Shown here one piece after another: positions 24,230 through 31,331 of a stretch of DNA of 64,000 bases (its first letter is position 1; the number at the start of each line of letters is the position of its first letter). The notes beneath the pieces are model-generated. The model worked only from the letters and a program-made list of their open reading frames with translations, searched no databases and was not told where the DNA came from. The stretch covers positions 2,294,001 through 2,358,000 of the forward strand of contig JBBCGL010000001.1 of the NCBI GenBank assembly GCA_037200385.1, written 5' to 3'. Origin of the DNA: Rhizomicrobium sp. Its GTDB lineage: Bacteria; Pseudomonadota; Alphaproteobacteria; Micropepsales; Micropepsaceae. The translations under genes were made by a program, and so were the position numbers.

Positions 24230-24536
24230 CATGCTTATCCGCTTGACACCCAAGGAGTCTAGATGATGGGCGATGGCGATCTCCGAATGCTCGGTGCGCG
24301 GGATGGTCTTGTTTCAGGCCTCTTAGCCGTGCGCGCCGAAATCCATGCGCGCGCGTACTATCCGATTGATCCGCGCTACACGCGAAAGATCGCGGCGCGA
24401 GAGGCTATTCTGCGACCGTTGCGTGACGTTGAGAAACGCATCGTTGAATCTCTCGACGCCGTGAAACTGGCCTATGAGAAATCCCTGCAACCGCACCCCA
24501 CGGCTAGCGGTCATGGGTGAGAAGCGGATAAGCATG
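24230..24536. mobile_element. 307-bp element with 15-bp terminal inverted repeats and 8-bp target duplication
   Basis: Left end CATGCTTATCCGCTT (24230-24244) and right end AAGCGGATAAGCATG (24522-24536) are perfect inverted repeats. The element is flanked by direct repeats CTATGAGG (24222-24229 and 24537-24544), the mark of a target duplication. Removing the element and one repeat restores an ATGA overlap between the gene ending at 24227 and the gene starting at 24539. It encodes one 85-aa protein and no transposase, so it would have to be moved in trans, like a MITE. Confidence 0.75.
24263..24520 (+). CDS. 85-residue passenger protein of the inserted element
   Basis: Begins MMGDGDLRMLGARDGLVSGL; helical and charged (RKIAAREAILRPLRDVEKRI, ESLDAVKLAYEKSL). 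AAGGAG sits 5 bases before the ATG. It lies wholly between the inverted repeats of the 307-bp element. No recognised domain; it is not a transposase by size or composition. It could be a toxin/antitoxin-like or structural cargo, but nothing shows this. Confidence 0.6.
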   Translation: MMGDGDLRMLGARDGLVSGLLAVRAEIHARAYYPIDPRYTRKIAAREAILRPLRDVEKRIVESLDAVKLAYEKSLQPHPTASGHG

Positions 24537-24538
24537 CT

Positions 24539-24823
24539 ATGAGGTATCGCTCGCATGCCGAACGGCAGCTCGCACGAAGCCGTACCGTCCTTGGCCGCGG
24601 TCGGCGGCAGCGCGAGCAGGACGGCCTGACATCGGCACAAATCCGGGCGCGCATCGTGACGGCCATCTGTGACGCCGACGACAAGGCACAAGCCCTGTCG
24701 CGAGACGCCCTGCTCCGCACCAACATCCCGCCATACGCGATCGACGAACATTTCGCTGCAGCGATGAAGGCGGCGGAAGAGATGCGGCCAGGCCTGGCGC
24801 AGCGCGCACGGAGCTTCGCATGA
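24539..24823 (+). CDS. Hypothetical phage protein
   Basis: 94 aa. A basic N-terminus (RYRSHAERQLARSRTVLGRG) is followed by helices (SAQIRARIVTAICDADDKAQ). Its ATG lies within the right copy of the CTATGAGG duplication. Overlaps the next gene by ATGA. Unknown role. Confidence 0.6.
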   Translation: MRYRSHAERQLARSRTVLGRGRRQREQDGLTSAQIRARIVTAICDADDKAQALSRDALLRTNIPPYAIDEHFAAAMKAAEEMRPGLAQRARSFA

Positions 24824-25317
24824 TCTGGACCCCTTCGAACCGCGGCCACACGCCGGCGCGCCTTCTCGCCGATCGGCACTACAGCCGGCAGAAGGTAGGC
24901 TCGCCGCAGTTCATGCCACCGGGGTCTTGCCGCGTGCTGGTCGCCGGCAATTCCAAGGCGGTGTTCGGACTCAGCTTCCCGAAGGCCGAGTACGTGAAGC
25001 ACGCCTGGCCGGGTGCCTGGATCGTCTCGATCTTCCGCAATGAGGACGCCGGTCCGCTGGCGTCGAAGATGATCCGCGACGCGCTGGCCGTGATGCAGAC
25101 CGAATACGGCTACGGCGCGCCGCCAGAGATCGGCTGCGTATCCTTCGTCGATCCGAAGAAGGTGCGCGGCGTTCATGAGCGCGGCGAGCTGGTCAAAGGC
25201 TTCTGCTTCAAGCGCGCGGGCTTCCGCGCCGTCGGCGAGACCAAGAAGGGTCTGATCGCCTGGCAGCTACTGCCGCTTGAGATGCCGGCGCCCAGATCTA
25301 TGCCGGAGTCCGCATGA
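24820..25317 (+). CDS. GNAT-like phage protein (possibly Mom-related)
   Basis: 165 aa. The order TPARLLADRHYSRQKVGSP, then VFGLSFPKAEYVKHAWPGAW (beta strand plus turn), then EIGCVSFVDPKKVRG and CFKRAGFRAVGETKKGLI resembles acyltransferase-fold phage proteins, including the Mu Mom group that modifies adenines. Motifs are too diverged to be sure. Cytoplasmic. If Mom-like, it would add to the DNA modification genes of this prophage; otherwise it is an unknown acetyltransferase-fold protein. Confidence 0.5.
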   Translation: MIWTPSNRGHTPARLLADRHYSRQKVGSPQFMPPGSCRVLVAGNSKAVFGLSFPKAEYVKHAWPGAWIVSIFRNEDAGPLASKMIRDALAVMQTEYGYGAPPEIGCVSFVDPKKVRGVHERGELVKGFCFKRAGFRAVGETKKGLIAWQLLPLEMPAPRSMPESA

Positions 25318-25652
25318 CGGATCGTCTGTCAATCAAGAACCTCGACGCCCCAACCTTGCAGCGGTTGCACGACGCGCTGCTGAACCAGGGACTTCTCATC
25401 GAGGCCGGCTGGGTTTCGTTGCGCATCGCAGCGATACCGCCAGACGCGCCGGAGGTACAGCTCGAAGAAATGCGCAATGCGTTCTTCGCCGGCGCCAAGC
25501 ACCTGTTCTCGTCGATTATGATCGTGCTGGACCCCGGCTCAGAAGAGCCTACCGCGGCCGATATGGCGCGCATGGACAAGATCCAGCGCGAGCTCGACGC
25601 ATACATCCAAACCTTCGCGCTTCGCCGCCTTCCGACCGAGGGCTGCGCATGA
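25314..25652 (+). CDS. Conserved phage hypothetical protein
   Basis: 112 aa. It matches a recurrent small phage protein pattern: LLIEAGWVSLRIAAIPPDAP, then MRNAFFAGAKHLFSSIMIVL and a DxEEPTAADMARMDKIQREL end. Commonly found in alphaproteobacterial phages, function unknown. Overlaps both neighbours by ATGA. Confidence 0.65.
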   Translation: MTDRLSIKNLDAPTLQRLHDALLNQGLLIEAGWVSLRIAAIPPDAPEVQLEEMRNAFFAGAKHLFSSIMIVLDPGSEEPTAADMARMDKIQRELDAYIQTFALRRLPTEGCA

Positions 25653-25810
25653 CCCGGCTCTGGCTCAAAGACGCCATCGCCGGCGCGATGCTCGCGGTCT
25701 TCCTGACCGGCTGCGCATGCCTGCCGCTGATCGCGCCTTACGGCATCGCCGATCTCACCAATCACCCCGGCCTTAGCGGCCATCATCACCAACGGAGCAT
25801 CGAACCATGA
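25649..25810 (+). CDS. 53-residue lipoprotein coupled to the first DGR target
   Basis: Begins MTRLWLKDAIAGAMLAVFLT with a lipobox LTGC (Cys23), so it should be lipidated at the cell membrane; the mature part is only about 30 residues and ends with a His-rich stretch (GHHHQ). Its TGA overlaps the ATG of the first variable protein. It may be a spanin-like or anchoring factor. The coupling hints at joint action with the DGR target, but this is not proven. Confidence 0.6.
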   Translation: MTRLWLKDAIAGAMLAVFLTGCACLPLIAPYGIADLTNHPGLSGHHHQRSIEP

Positions 25811-26712
25811 ACGCAAGTGTGAAATTGGAAGCCTCTGCGGCGGCGCTGATCAGACCGGACGCGACTGCGTCCGCCTTCAAGGTGATTGGCCGCAACAACC
25901 TCGTCGTCAAGGCCGGAACGGTTTTCGCCGGGCACACCTTCGCCGAGGACATCGACGTCAAGCCTGACCTCGATCCCGGCTATATTCCGGGCGCCGACTA
26001 TATCGTCAGGTTCGACGGCGCCGATCTGTCTGTTTCCCGCCCGACCGGTATCCCGGAAGGCGAGACCCTGCTCGGCGGCTTCCATTACGCGCCAGGCGGC
26101 AATGCGCCATCGCGAAGCGGCGGCGACGACGTGCCCGCGATCAATCCCTACTCCCTGTGGGACGTTGGTTTCCGCCCCGCCTGCCCCGACCCCCGCGGCA
26201 TGACGCTGGTCGAGGCGCCCGGTGGCTGCTTCTGGTGCGACATCTACCTGACTGGCACAAATCATCTCGCCGATGGCACGAGCAAGTTCGGCGCGACTAT
26301 CGCCGATGGCACCGACCTGCCACGCGATTCCAATGGAAGCCCGGTGCGGCGGTTCGACTACGAGGCCGCGAAGGCCGCGATGGCGGCGCATGGCAAGGGG
26401 CTGCTCGGCGTCGATGAGTTCTTCGCTGCGGCGTTCGGCGTCACCGAGAAGACTGCTGCGCCGCGCGATCCTGTCACGACCGGTCTCGACGCGCTGCGGA
26501 CCAGCCGTTTCGGCTTGATGCAAGCGACGGGCAATATGTGGGCCTGGGGTCACGACGCCGACCCCGACATGCCGCGTCCTTCGTTCTTCGGCGGTTCCTG
26601 GCTCAACGACGAGGACGCGGGCTCGCGCTGCGCGGACCTCGGCGCCTGGCCGGACGACTCGGTCGTCAACATCGGCGCGCGCGGGCGCAGTGACCACCTG
26701 CAGCTTGGATAG
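25807..26712 (+). CDS. DGR target protein 1 (C-type-lectin/FGE-like variable protein)
   Basis: 301 aa, no signal peptide. The N-terminal ~90 residues are a beta-rich display part (NNLVVKAGTVFAG, GYIPGADYIVRF). Residues ~95-301 have a formylglycine-generating-enzyme-like C-type lectin fold: GGFHYAPGG, PRGMTLV, TSRFGLMQATGNMWAWG, FFGGSWLND, ending in GARGRSDHLQLG. The last ~45 residues are encoded by variable repeat 1 (26571-26694). Together these features resemble the Bordetella phage Mtd type of ligand-binding protein. It would display a diversified binding surface. Translationally coupled to the lipoprotein before it. Confidence 0.9.
   Translation: MNASVKLEASAAALIRPDATASAFKVIGRNNLVVKAGTVFAGHTFAEDIDVKPDLDPGYIPGADYIVRFDGADLSVSRPTGIPEGETLLGGFHYAPGGNAPSRSGGDDVPAINPYSLWDVGFRPACPDPRGMTLVEAPGGCFWCDIYLTGTNHLADGTSKFGATIADGTDLPRDSNGSPVRRFDYEAAKAAMAAHGKGLLGVDEFFAAAFGVTEKTAAPRDPVTTGLDALRTSRFGLMQATGNMWAWGHDADPDMPRPSFFGGSWLNDEDAGSRCADLGAWPDDSVVNIGARGRSDHLQLG
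26571..26694 (+). repeat. DGR variable repeat 1 (VR1)
   Basis: 124 bp, aligned without gaps to the template repeat at 28084-28207. There are 11 differences and every one is at a template A (replaced by G, T or C); the C, G and T positions are unchanged. The last 27 bases (ATCGGC to TGAC) are identical, the expected initiation-of-mutagenic-homing segment, and the match to the template stops after TGAC. Confidence 0.95.
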
Positions 26713-26731
26713 AAGCCGCGACAGCGGCTTC
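26712..26731 (+). repeat. Hairpin after VR1 (GAAGCCGC-GACA-GCGGCTTC)
   Basis: Perfect 8-bp stem with GACA loop, starting in the stop codon of target protein 1 and 17 bases after the end of VR1. Bordetella phage BPP-1 needs a hairpin/cruciform of this stem length with a 4-nt loop just after its variable repeat for efficient homing. The template lacks it, which fits its role as a mark of the target. Confidence 0.85.
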
Positions 26732-26754
26732 CTCAAACTCTCAACAGGGAAATC

Positions 26755-27672
26755 ATGACCATGAAAAGCCGGATCACAAAGAAGAAGCCAGGCGCGCCGA
26801 AGGCGACACTCGTCAAGCGCGACAAGACGAGCCCTGCGATCAAGGTCGCTGGTCTCGGCGCGGCGGTTTGCGCGGGCGTCACGTTTCGTGGGGTGACCTT
26901 CAAGAAGCCCACGCCCATCAAGGCACCAATAGGCGGCTACGTGGCGGGTTGCGATTACGTCGTGACGATAACGCGCGGCAAGCCCGCGGCACTGCCGATG
27001 GCGTCGGACAGCATTCCGGCGAACGCGATCGGTGGCTTTCACTTCGCCCCTGGCGGCAATGCGTTTGGCATCACCGGCGGTGACAGCACGCCGGCAATCA
27101 ATCCGTATTCGGCCTGGGACCGGAATTTTCGTCCCGCATGCGCCGATCCGCGCGGCATGACGCTGGTGGACGTACCGAGCGAGGGCCGTATCTGGTTCGA
27201 CATCTATCTGCTCGGCAAGGACCATCTCGAGAGCGGCACGAGCCGGCATGGCGCGACGATCGCCGACGGCACCGATCTGCCGCAGAACCCGGCCGGTGGT
27301 TATTTCCCGCGCTTCGACTACGAGGCGGCATGCGCGGTGATGAAACACCACGGCAAGCAGCTGCTCGGCGCCGAAGAGTTTTTCGCCGCAGCGTATGGCG
27401 TCACCGAAAAAACCGCTGCGCCGACGGAGCCGAAAACCACGGGTCTTGATGCGCAACGAACGAGCCGGTGGGGCTTGATGCAGGCGACCGGCAACATGTG
27501 GGTGTGGGGCACAGACGGTCATCCCACCGTGCCGCGTCCTTCGATCTTCGGCGGTTCCTGGCTCGTCGGCGTGCCCGCGGGCTCGCGCTACGCGTCCCTC
27601 GACTACTGGCCGGCCGGCTCGAGCGGCGGCATCGGCGCGCGCGGGCGCAGTGACCACCTGCAGCTTGGATAG
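26755..27672 (+). CDS. DGR target protein 2 (C-type-lectin/FGE-like variable protein)
   Basis: 305 aa, clearly a paralogue of target protein 1: same lectin core (GGFHFAPGGN, PRGMTLVDVPS, TSRWGLMQATGNMWVWG, IFGGSWLVG) and the same 3' end, but a different N-terminal ~75 residues (basic start, GVTFRGVTFKKPTPIK). So the binding domain is shared while the attachment part differs. The C-terminal residues are encoded by VR2. Two targets for one template would let the phage diversify two binding proteins. No signal peptide. CAGGGA precedes the ATG. Confidence 0.9.
   Translation: MTMKSRITKKKPGAPKATLVKRDKTSPAIKVAGLGAAVCAGVTFRGVTFKKPTPIKAPIGGYVAGCDYVVTITRGKPAALPMASDSIPANAIGGFHFAPGGNAFGITGGDSTPAINPYSAWDRNFRPACADPRGMTLVDVPSEGRIWFDIYLLGKDHLESGTSRHGATIADGTDLPQNPAGGYFPRFDYEAACAVMKHHGKQLLGAEEFFAAAYGVTEKTAAPTEPKTTGLDAQRTSRWGLMQATGNMWVWGTDGHPTVPRPSIFGGSWLVGVPAGSRYASLDYWPAGSSGGIGARGRSDHLQLG
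27531..27654 (+). repeat. DGR variable repeat 2 (VR2)
   Basis: 124 bp, gap-free alignment to the template. There are 16 differences, all at template adenines (G, T and C replacements), leaving all other positions intact. VR1 and VR2 differ from each other at many of the same codons, so they were diversified separately. Confidence 0.95.
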
Positions 27673-27691
27673 CCGACGCGACAGCGGCGGC
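27672..27691 (+). repeat. Hairpin after VR2 (GCCGACGC-GACA-GCGGCGGC)
   Basis: 8-bp stem with one A-G mismatch and the same GACA loop as the VR1 hairpin, in the same position relative to the stop codon. Stem bases differ from those of VR1 while pairing and loop are kept, which argues for a structural function. Confidence 0.8.
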
Positions 27692-27707
27692 ACGAGGTTA
27701 TCGCGCG

Positions 27708-28079
27708 ATGATCACCAGGGATGAAAATACCAGCACCGATGCCCTGGCAATCGTCGAGAAGTATGAGGCGTTTGTGAAATATACCTACCCGATCGTTCAG
27801 CGAAGCCCAAAGCATCACGGCGTCCTGCGGGACGCCGTGATTGCGGAAATGTTCGTCACGGTCGGCGATCTCTATCACGCGGCAAAGTCGCGGCAGCTCT
27901 CTCGGCTCTATCAGGTCGATGCGCGCTTCGCGACGCTGCGTTCCTATCTGCGCTTCCTCGCCAGCCACGAGATCCGCGTCCTCACGCCCAAGAACCATGC
28001 TCATGCCTTGAGCCTGCTCTCGGAGCCGGGGCGCATGCTCGGCGCCTGGCAAAAGAAGCTCAGAGGGCAGAAGGGGTAA
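27708..28079 (+). CDS. avd: DGR accessory protein Avd-like (four-helix bundle)
   Basis: 123 aa, basic and all-helical, as expected for Avd: ALAIVEKYEAFVKYTYPIVQ, VLRDAVIAEMFVTVGDLYHA, ATLRSYLRFLASHEIRVL, LLSEPGRMLGAWQKKLRG. Avd forms a pentamer that binds the reverse transcriptase and the template RNA and is required for mutagenic cDNA synthesis. Its stop lies 4 bases before the template repeat, the usual order avd-TR-RT. Confidence 0.88.
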   Translation: MITRDENTSTDALAIVEKYEAFVKYTYPIVQRSPKHHGVLRDAVIAEMFVTVGDLYHAAKSRQLSRLYQVDARFATLRSYLRFLASHEIRVLTPKNHAHALSLLSEPGRMLGAWQKKLRGQKG

Positions 28080-28083
28080 GCAT

Positions 28084-28207
28084 GCCGCGTCCTTCGATCT
28101 TCGGCGGTTCCTGGCTCAACGACGAGAACGCGGGCTCGCGCTACGCGAACCTCGACAACTGGCCGGACAACTCGAACGACAACATCGGCGCGCGCGGGCG
28201 CAGTGAC
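28084..28207 (+). ncRNA. DGR template repeat (TR) and start of the DGR RNA
   Basis: 124 bp template for VR1 and VR2. It contains 24 adenines, many in AAC and GAC codon positions that in the targets become solvent-exposed variable residues. The RNA probably continues into the non-coding, GC-rich stretch 28208-28394, which would serve as the spacer from which the reverse transcriptase primes in BPP-1-type DGRs. The open frame running through TR is not considered a gene. Confidence 0.93.
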
Positions 28208-28394
28208 GACCGGAATTCGACGCGGCGGCGATCACGGTCCCGCCGGTCTTCCACGACCGCACATAAGCGGGTTCGGTGGTCAGCCCGTCTGTCCTGCTTC
28301 GGCGAACACACTCCACGGTCCGGCAGAGCGGGGCGTAGCGGGGCAACCCGTCGAGACCCGCGGCCGGCTTTCTTTTCGCAAAGGAACATCAGAC

Positions 28395-28769
28395 ATGAAG
28401 CATGAACCGAACTGCCCTGCAGAGCACGACGCGCTCCACGCGGACTGTTCCTGTGGGCCCAAAAACCTGCGCACGATCAACCTCGGCACCGGCCGATTTA
28501 TTATCAATCATGGGTACTATGGTGAGCAGGCCGCGCTCTTCATCGAGCAAGCGCCGGCCCCCGGGAAACCGGGAGCTGACGCATCGGGTAGTGGCCTGCC
28601 GCCCAACCGAGTCGTGGACGGTGGCACGATCATCACCTTCGAGAACATCGCTTGTGCCGAAGCTCTCGCCGCCGAACTGCAATCGGCAATCGCGCGCATC
28701 GGGTCGCGTCGCGGTTCGGGTCACATCGATGATGACGGATCGGTATTCACCCGCAAGTACAACGAATAG
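28395..28769 (+). CDS. Hypothetical protein between TR and reverse transcriptase
   Basis: 124 aa. Cys-rich N-terminus (CPAEHDALHADCSCGPKN) followed by strands (GRFIINHGYYGEQAALFIEQ) and a late helix (CAEALAAELQSAIARIG). AAAGGAAC precedes the ATG. An additional gene between template and RT is unusual for compact DGRs. Not a known HRDC-type DGR accessory. Function unknown. Confidence 0.6.
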   Translation: MKHEPNCPAEHDALHADCSCGPKNLRTINLGTGRFIINHGYYGEQAALFIEQAPAPGKPGADASGSGLPPNRVVDGGTIITFENIACAEALAAELQSAIARIGSRRGSGHIDDDGSVFTRKYNE

Positions 28770-28785
28770 AAACGGAGACGATGAC

Positions 28786-29787
28786 ATGACCAGGCGATTC
28801 CGTAACTTGATCGGCCAGATCGTCTCGCAGGCAAACTTGGCCGAGGCGTATCGTCTTACCTGCGCCGGCAAGCGGCAGACGTCCGCCTACCTGGAGTTCA
28901 AGGAATACGCACCGCTCAACCTGGCTGAACTCGCTGGCAATATGGCCGAGGGGAGCTACGTCGCCGGCGACCCCTATGAATTCTATGTGTTCGATCCGAA
29001 GAAGCGACTGATCTCGGCGCTGCCGTTTCGCGATCGTGTCGCGCAGCAGGCACTCTGTCTCGTCATCGGGCCGATCTTCGAAGCTGCGCTCTTGCCCCGG
29101 ACCTTCGCCTGTCGTCCCGGTAAGGGCGTGCATGCCGGTGTTGTGCAATTGCAAAGCGAGATGCGCCATCTGACGCGCGGCGGCGCACCGCTCTATTTCC
29201 TCAAGACCGATTTTCGCGGCTATTTCGCGTCGATCGACCGCGCGATCCTGTGGCGGCTGATCGAAGCGAGGATTTCCTGCCGCGCGACGTTGCGGCTTAT
29301 CGAGGCGATGGCCCCTCGCGCTGGCGTTGGCTTGCCGATCGGCAGCCTGACATCGCAGATCTTCGCCAACCTATACCTGGGCGCGACGCTCGACCGTCAC
29401 CTGCAGCAGACGCTCGGCGAGGACACCTGGTATCGCTACATGGACGATATCGTTGTGCTCGGCGCGGATCCCGATCATCTGCGAAGCCTTAAGACATCGA
29501 TCGAAACTTACGCGCGCGACCAGCTCGGCCTTGCCTTCTCGAAATGGGGCATCGCCAGCATCGCGCGCGGGGTCAATTTCCTCGGCTATCGGATCTGGAC
29601 CACGCACAAGCTGCTGCGCAAGACCAGCGTCACACGGGCAAGGCACAAGCTCAAGGCCTATCGCGCACGCGGCGAAACGGAGCGGCTGCGGAAGTTCACG
29701 GCCGCATGGCTGGGCCATGCGCGCTGGGCCGACAGCGCCAATCTGATCCAGAGCTTAGGACTGCAACAGCCGGAGAGGCGTCAATGA
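28786..29787 (+). CDS. DGR reverse transcriptase
   Basis: 333 aa, normal for DGR RTs (no RNase H or maturase domain). Motifs in order: FLKTDFRGYF (residues ~138-147), the DGR-type GLPIGSLTSQ in place of QGxxxSP (182-191), the catalytic YMDD (218-221) and the thumb motif NFLGYRIW. It copies the TR RNA, misincorporating opposite adenines, and the cDNA replaces a VR. GGAG lies 8 bases upstream of the ATG at 28786. Its TGA overlaps the next gene. Confidence 0.97.
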   Translation: MTRRFRNLIGQIVSQANLAEAYRLTCAGKRQTSAYLEFKEYAPLNLAELAGNMAEGSYVAGDPYEFYVFDPKKRLISALPFRDRVAQQALCLVIGPIFEAALLPRTFACRPGKGVHAGVVQLQSEMRHLTRGGAPLYFLKTDFRGYFASIDRAILWRLIEARISCRATLRLIEAMAPRAGVGLPIGSLTSQIFANLYLGATLDRHLQQTLGEDTWYRYMDDIVVLGADPDHLRSLKTSIETYARDQLGLAFSKWGIASIARGVNFLGYRIWTTHKLLRKTSVTRARHKLKAYRARGETERLRKFTAAWLGHARWADSANLIQSLGLQQPERRQ

Positions 29788-29984
29788 CCACCGAACGCCG
29801 GGCCGCGCGCGAAGACGCGCTCAAGGAACACATCCAGTCGATGCCGGCCAACCTGCTGCGCGAATACTTGGTCGAGTTCGTCGATGGCGCGTCCGACATA
29901 ACCCGCGAGACGATGATCGTCACGCTGCACGCGCAGAACCATATGCCGCCAATTGAACGAAACGAAGGAGACCATCATGGCTGA
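29784..29984 (+). CDS. Small hypothetical protein following the RT
   Basis: 66 aa, helical (ARREDALKEHIQSMPANLLR, EYLVEFVDGASDITRETMI). Its ATG overlaps the RT stop, so it is made with the RT, and it may be a small regulatory or accessory protein; no known family. Confidence 0.55.
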   Translation: MTTERRAAREDALKEHIQSMPANLLREYLVEFVDGASDITRETMIVTLHAQNHMPPIERNEGDHHG

Positions 29985-30396
29985 TGTTTGTGCTGCCGGT
30001 GTACCCATCGGGTCCGGCCCCTGCCCGGTATGTGACGCGACCGAGGACAACGACTGCGGAGGTATGACGCCGGCGGCGCAAGAACTCGCTCGCCAGACCG
30101 ACAAGATCCGCGAGCACTTCTCGATTCTGCAGGATGGGCCCGCCCGCTATGTTTTGGCCGACAACCGTAGCGACGACCCTTGCCCCGTCTATGTGACGCT
30201 TTGCGGCGCGATGGCGGCTCTTGAGACTCGTCTTGCGGAAGAGGTCAACGCGTGTGGTCAAATTCTCGCCGACGCGTCAAAGCCCGCCTCGGGCGGAAAG
30301 CCGCTCCCGCGCGAGGAGGCGGTCCGGCGTATGGATGATCTGCGCAAGGTGATGGAAGGCGCGTACGACCTCCGCAGCGTCGAAGGCGAAGGATAA
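29977..30396 (+). CDS. Hypothetical phage protein
   Basis: 139 aa. N-terminal CPVCDATEDNDCGG may bind metal; the rest is helical (AAQELARQTDKIREHFSIL) with a Lys/Arg-rich end. GGAGACC precedes the ATG at 29977. Unrecognised. Confidence 0.55.
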   Translation: MADVCAAGVPIGSGPCPVCDATEDNDCGGMTPAAQELARQTDKIREHFSILQDGPARYVLADNRSDDPCPVYVTLCGAMAALETRLAEEVNACGQILADASKPASGGKPLPREEAVRRMDDLRKVMEGAYDLRSVEGEG

Positions 30397-30401
30397 TCAC
30401 C

Positions 30402-31331
30402 ATGACCATCCCCATCCACGAAGGGCCCGCTATGACCCCAACAGACGAAGTGGTGACGATTCTTCGGCCGTTCCTGCGCGAACTCGTTGACCATGTTTGG
30501 AACGTTGCCAACGAAGACGAGTCCGTGCCCGCGACGGATTGGGCAGACCGCATGATCGATGAGGTTGTGCGAATCTGCCCCCTTCCGCTAGAGGCCATCA
30601 CCGCCGCCTCTCTCCCTGGCGGGGAGGAGTTCAACCGAACGCTTCGTTGCTTGATCTGTCACGAGGGGGTCTCCTGGCACTGTGATAAATGCGGCACGCG
30701 AGCCGTCAACGAGGACGAATTGCTTGCCACGCTTCAGGCGGAATACCGTCGCCCCACCGCAGCGGGGATAGTGCCGGATGCATCGTTTCTGCTGGATCGC
30801 CTCGCCCACTTCGAGGGCAACAAAGATTTGAGCGACCACGACATGCGGGAGTGGAACGGGCATATCACTCCAGCAATCGCAAGGCTCAGGAGCGCAATCG
30901 CCGCCGCTCCCTCCCCCGTCGCACCGACGACACAGGTGGGCGTGGATGCTTTGCTTGATGCGGCACGCGCGGAGGAACGGAAGCGCCTGGCAAAGCTTCT
31001 TGAAGAGCGGGCATCACAATTGCCCGGGGGCATCGAGCGGGCTGGTTTCTTCCTCTCCGCCATCACGGTACGCCGCGGGCGCCTGCTGACTAACGCCGAG
31101 CAGATCGCAAACCTTAGAGCGGCCATTAGCGACGAGCCCGCGCCACATCCAGCACCTGGATATCTGGAGGCGGAAGACGATCCGACGCCGTTTCCTGGCC
31201 ATGACGTCACCTTTCCGGGTGAAGATTTCCCTGACGACGGCTTGGGCCTTGGCTGCTCAATCTGCAACATGCGTGGCGCTGCTTTAAGCCGCCCGTGCAA
31301 GCCCGCCCTCTCCCGCGCTGAGGAGGCGTGA
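30402..31331 (+). CDS. Hypothetical phage protein with zinc-ribbon-like segments
   Basis: 309 aa. A CLICHEGVSWHCDKCG segment (residues ~77-92) and a C-terminal CSICNMRGA look like single zinc knuckles; between them are helical stretches (ARAEERKRLAKLLEERASQL). This build, mixed and variable, is typical of Ead/Ea22-like phage early proteins. The first ATG is used; the ATG at 30432 is also possible. Confidence 0.5.
   Translation: MTIPIHEGPAMTPTDEVVTILRPFLRELVDHVWNVANEDESVPATDWADRMIDEVVRICPLPLEAITAASLPGGEEFNRTLRCLICHEGVSWHCDKCGTRAVNEDELLATLQAEYRRPTAAGIVPDASFLLDRLAHFEGNKDLSDHDMREWNGHITPAIARLRSAIAAAPSPVAPTTQVGVDALLDAARAEERKRLAKLLEERASQLPGGIERAGFFLSAITVRRGRLLTNAEQIANLRAAISDEPAPHPAPGYLEAEDDPTPFPGHDVTFPGEDFPDDGLGLGCSICNMRGAALSRPCKPALSRAEEA

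Noticed and set aside
25786-27693. Long minus-strand reading frame (635 codons) across both DGR targets
   Set aside because: Antisense to two well-supported paralogous genes; its repeats only mirror the paralogy. No ribosome-binding site or domain.
28082-28405. Plus-strand frame running through the template repeat
   Set aside because: TR acts as RNA template. The frame begins at TR only because TR copies the end of a coding sequence, and after TR it reads arginine-rich nonsense.
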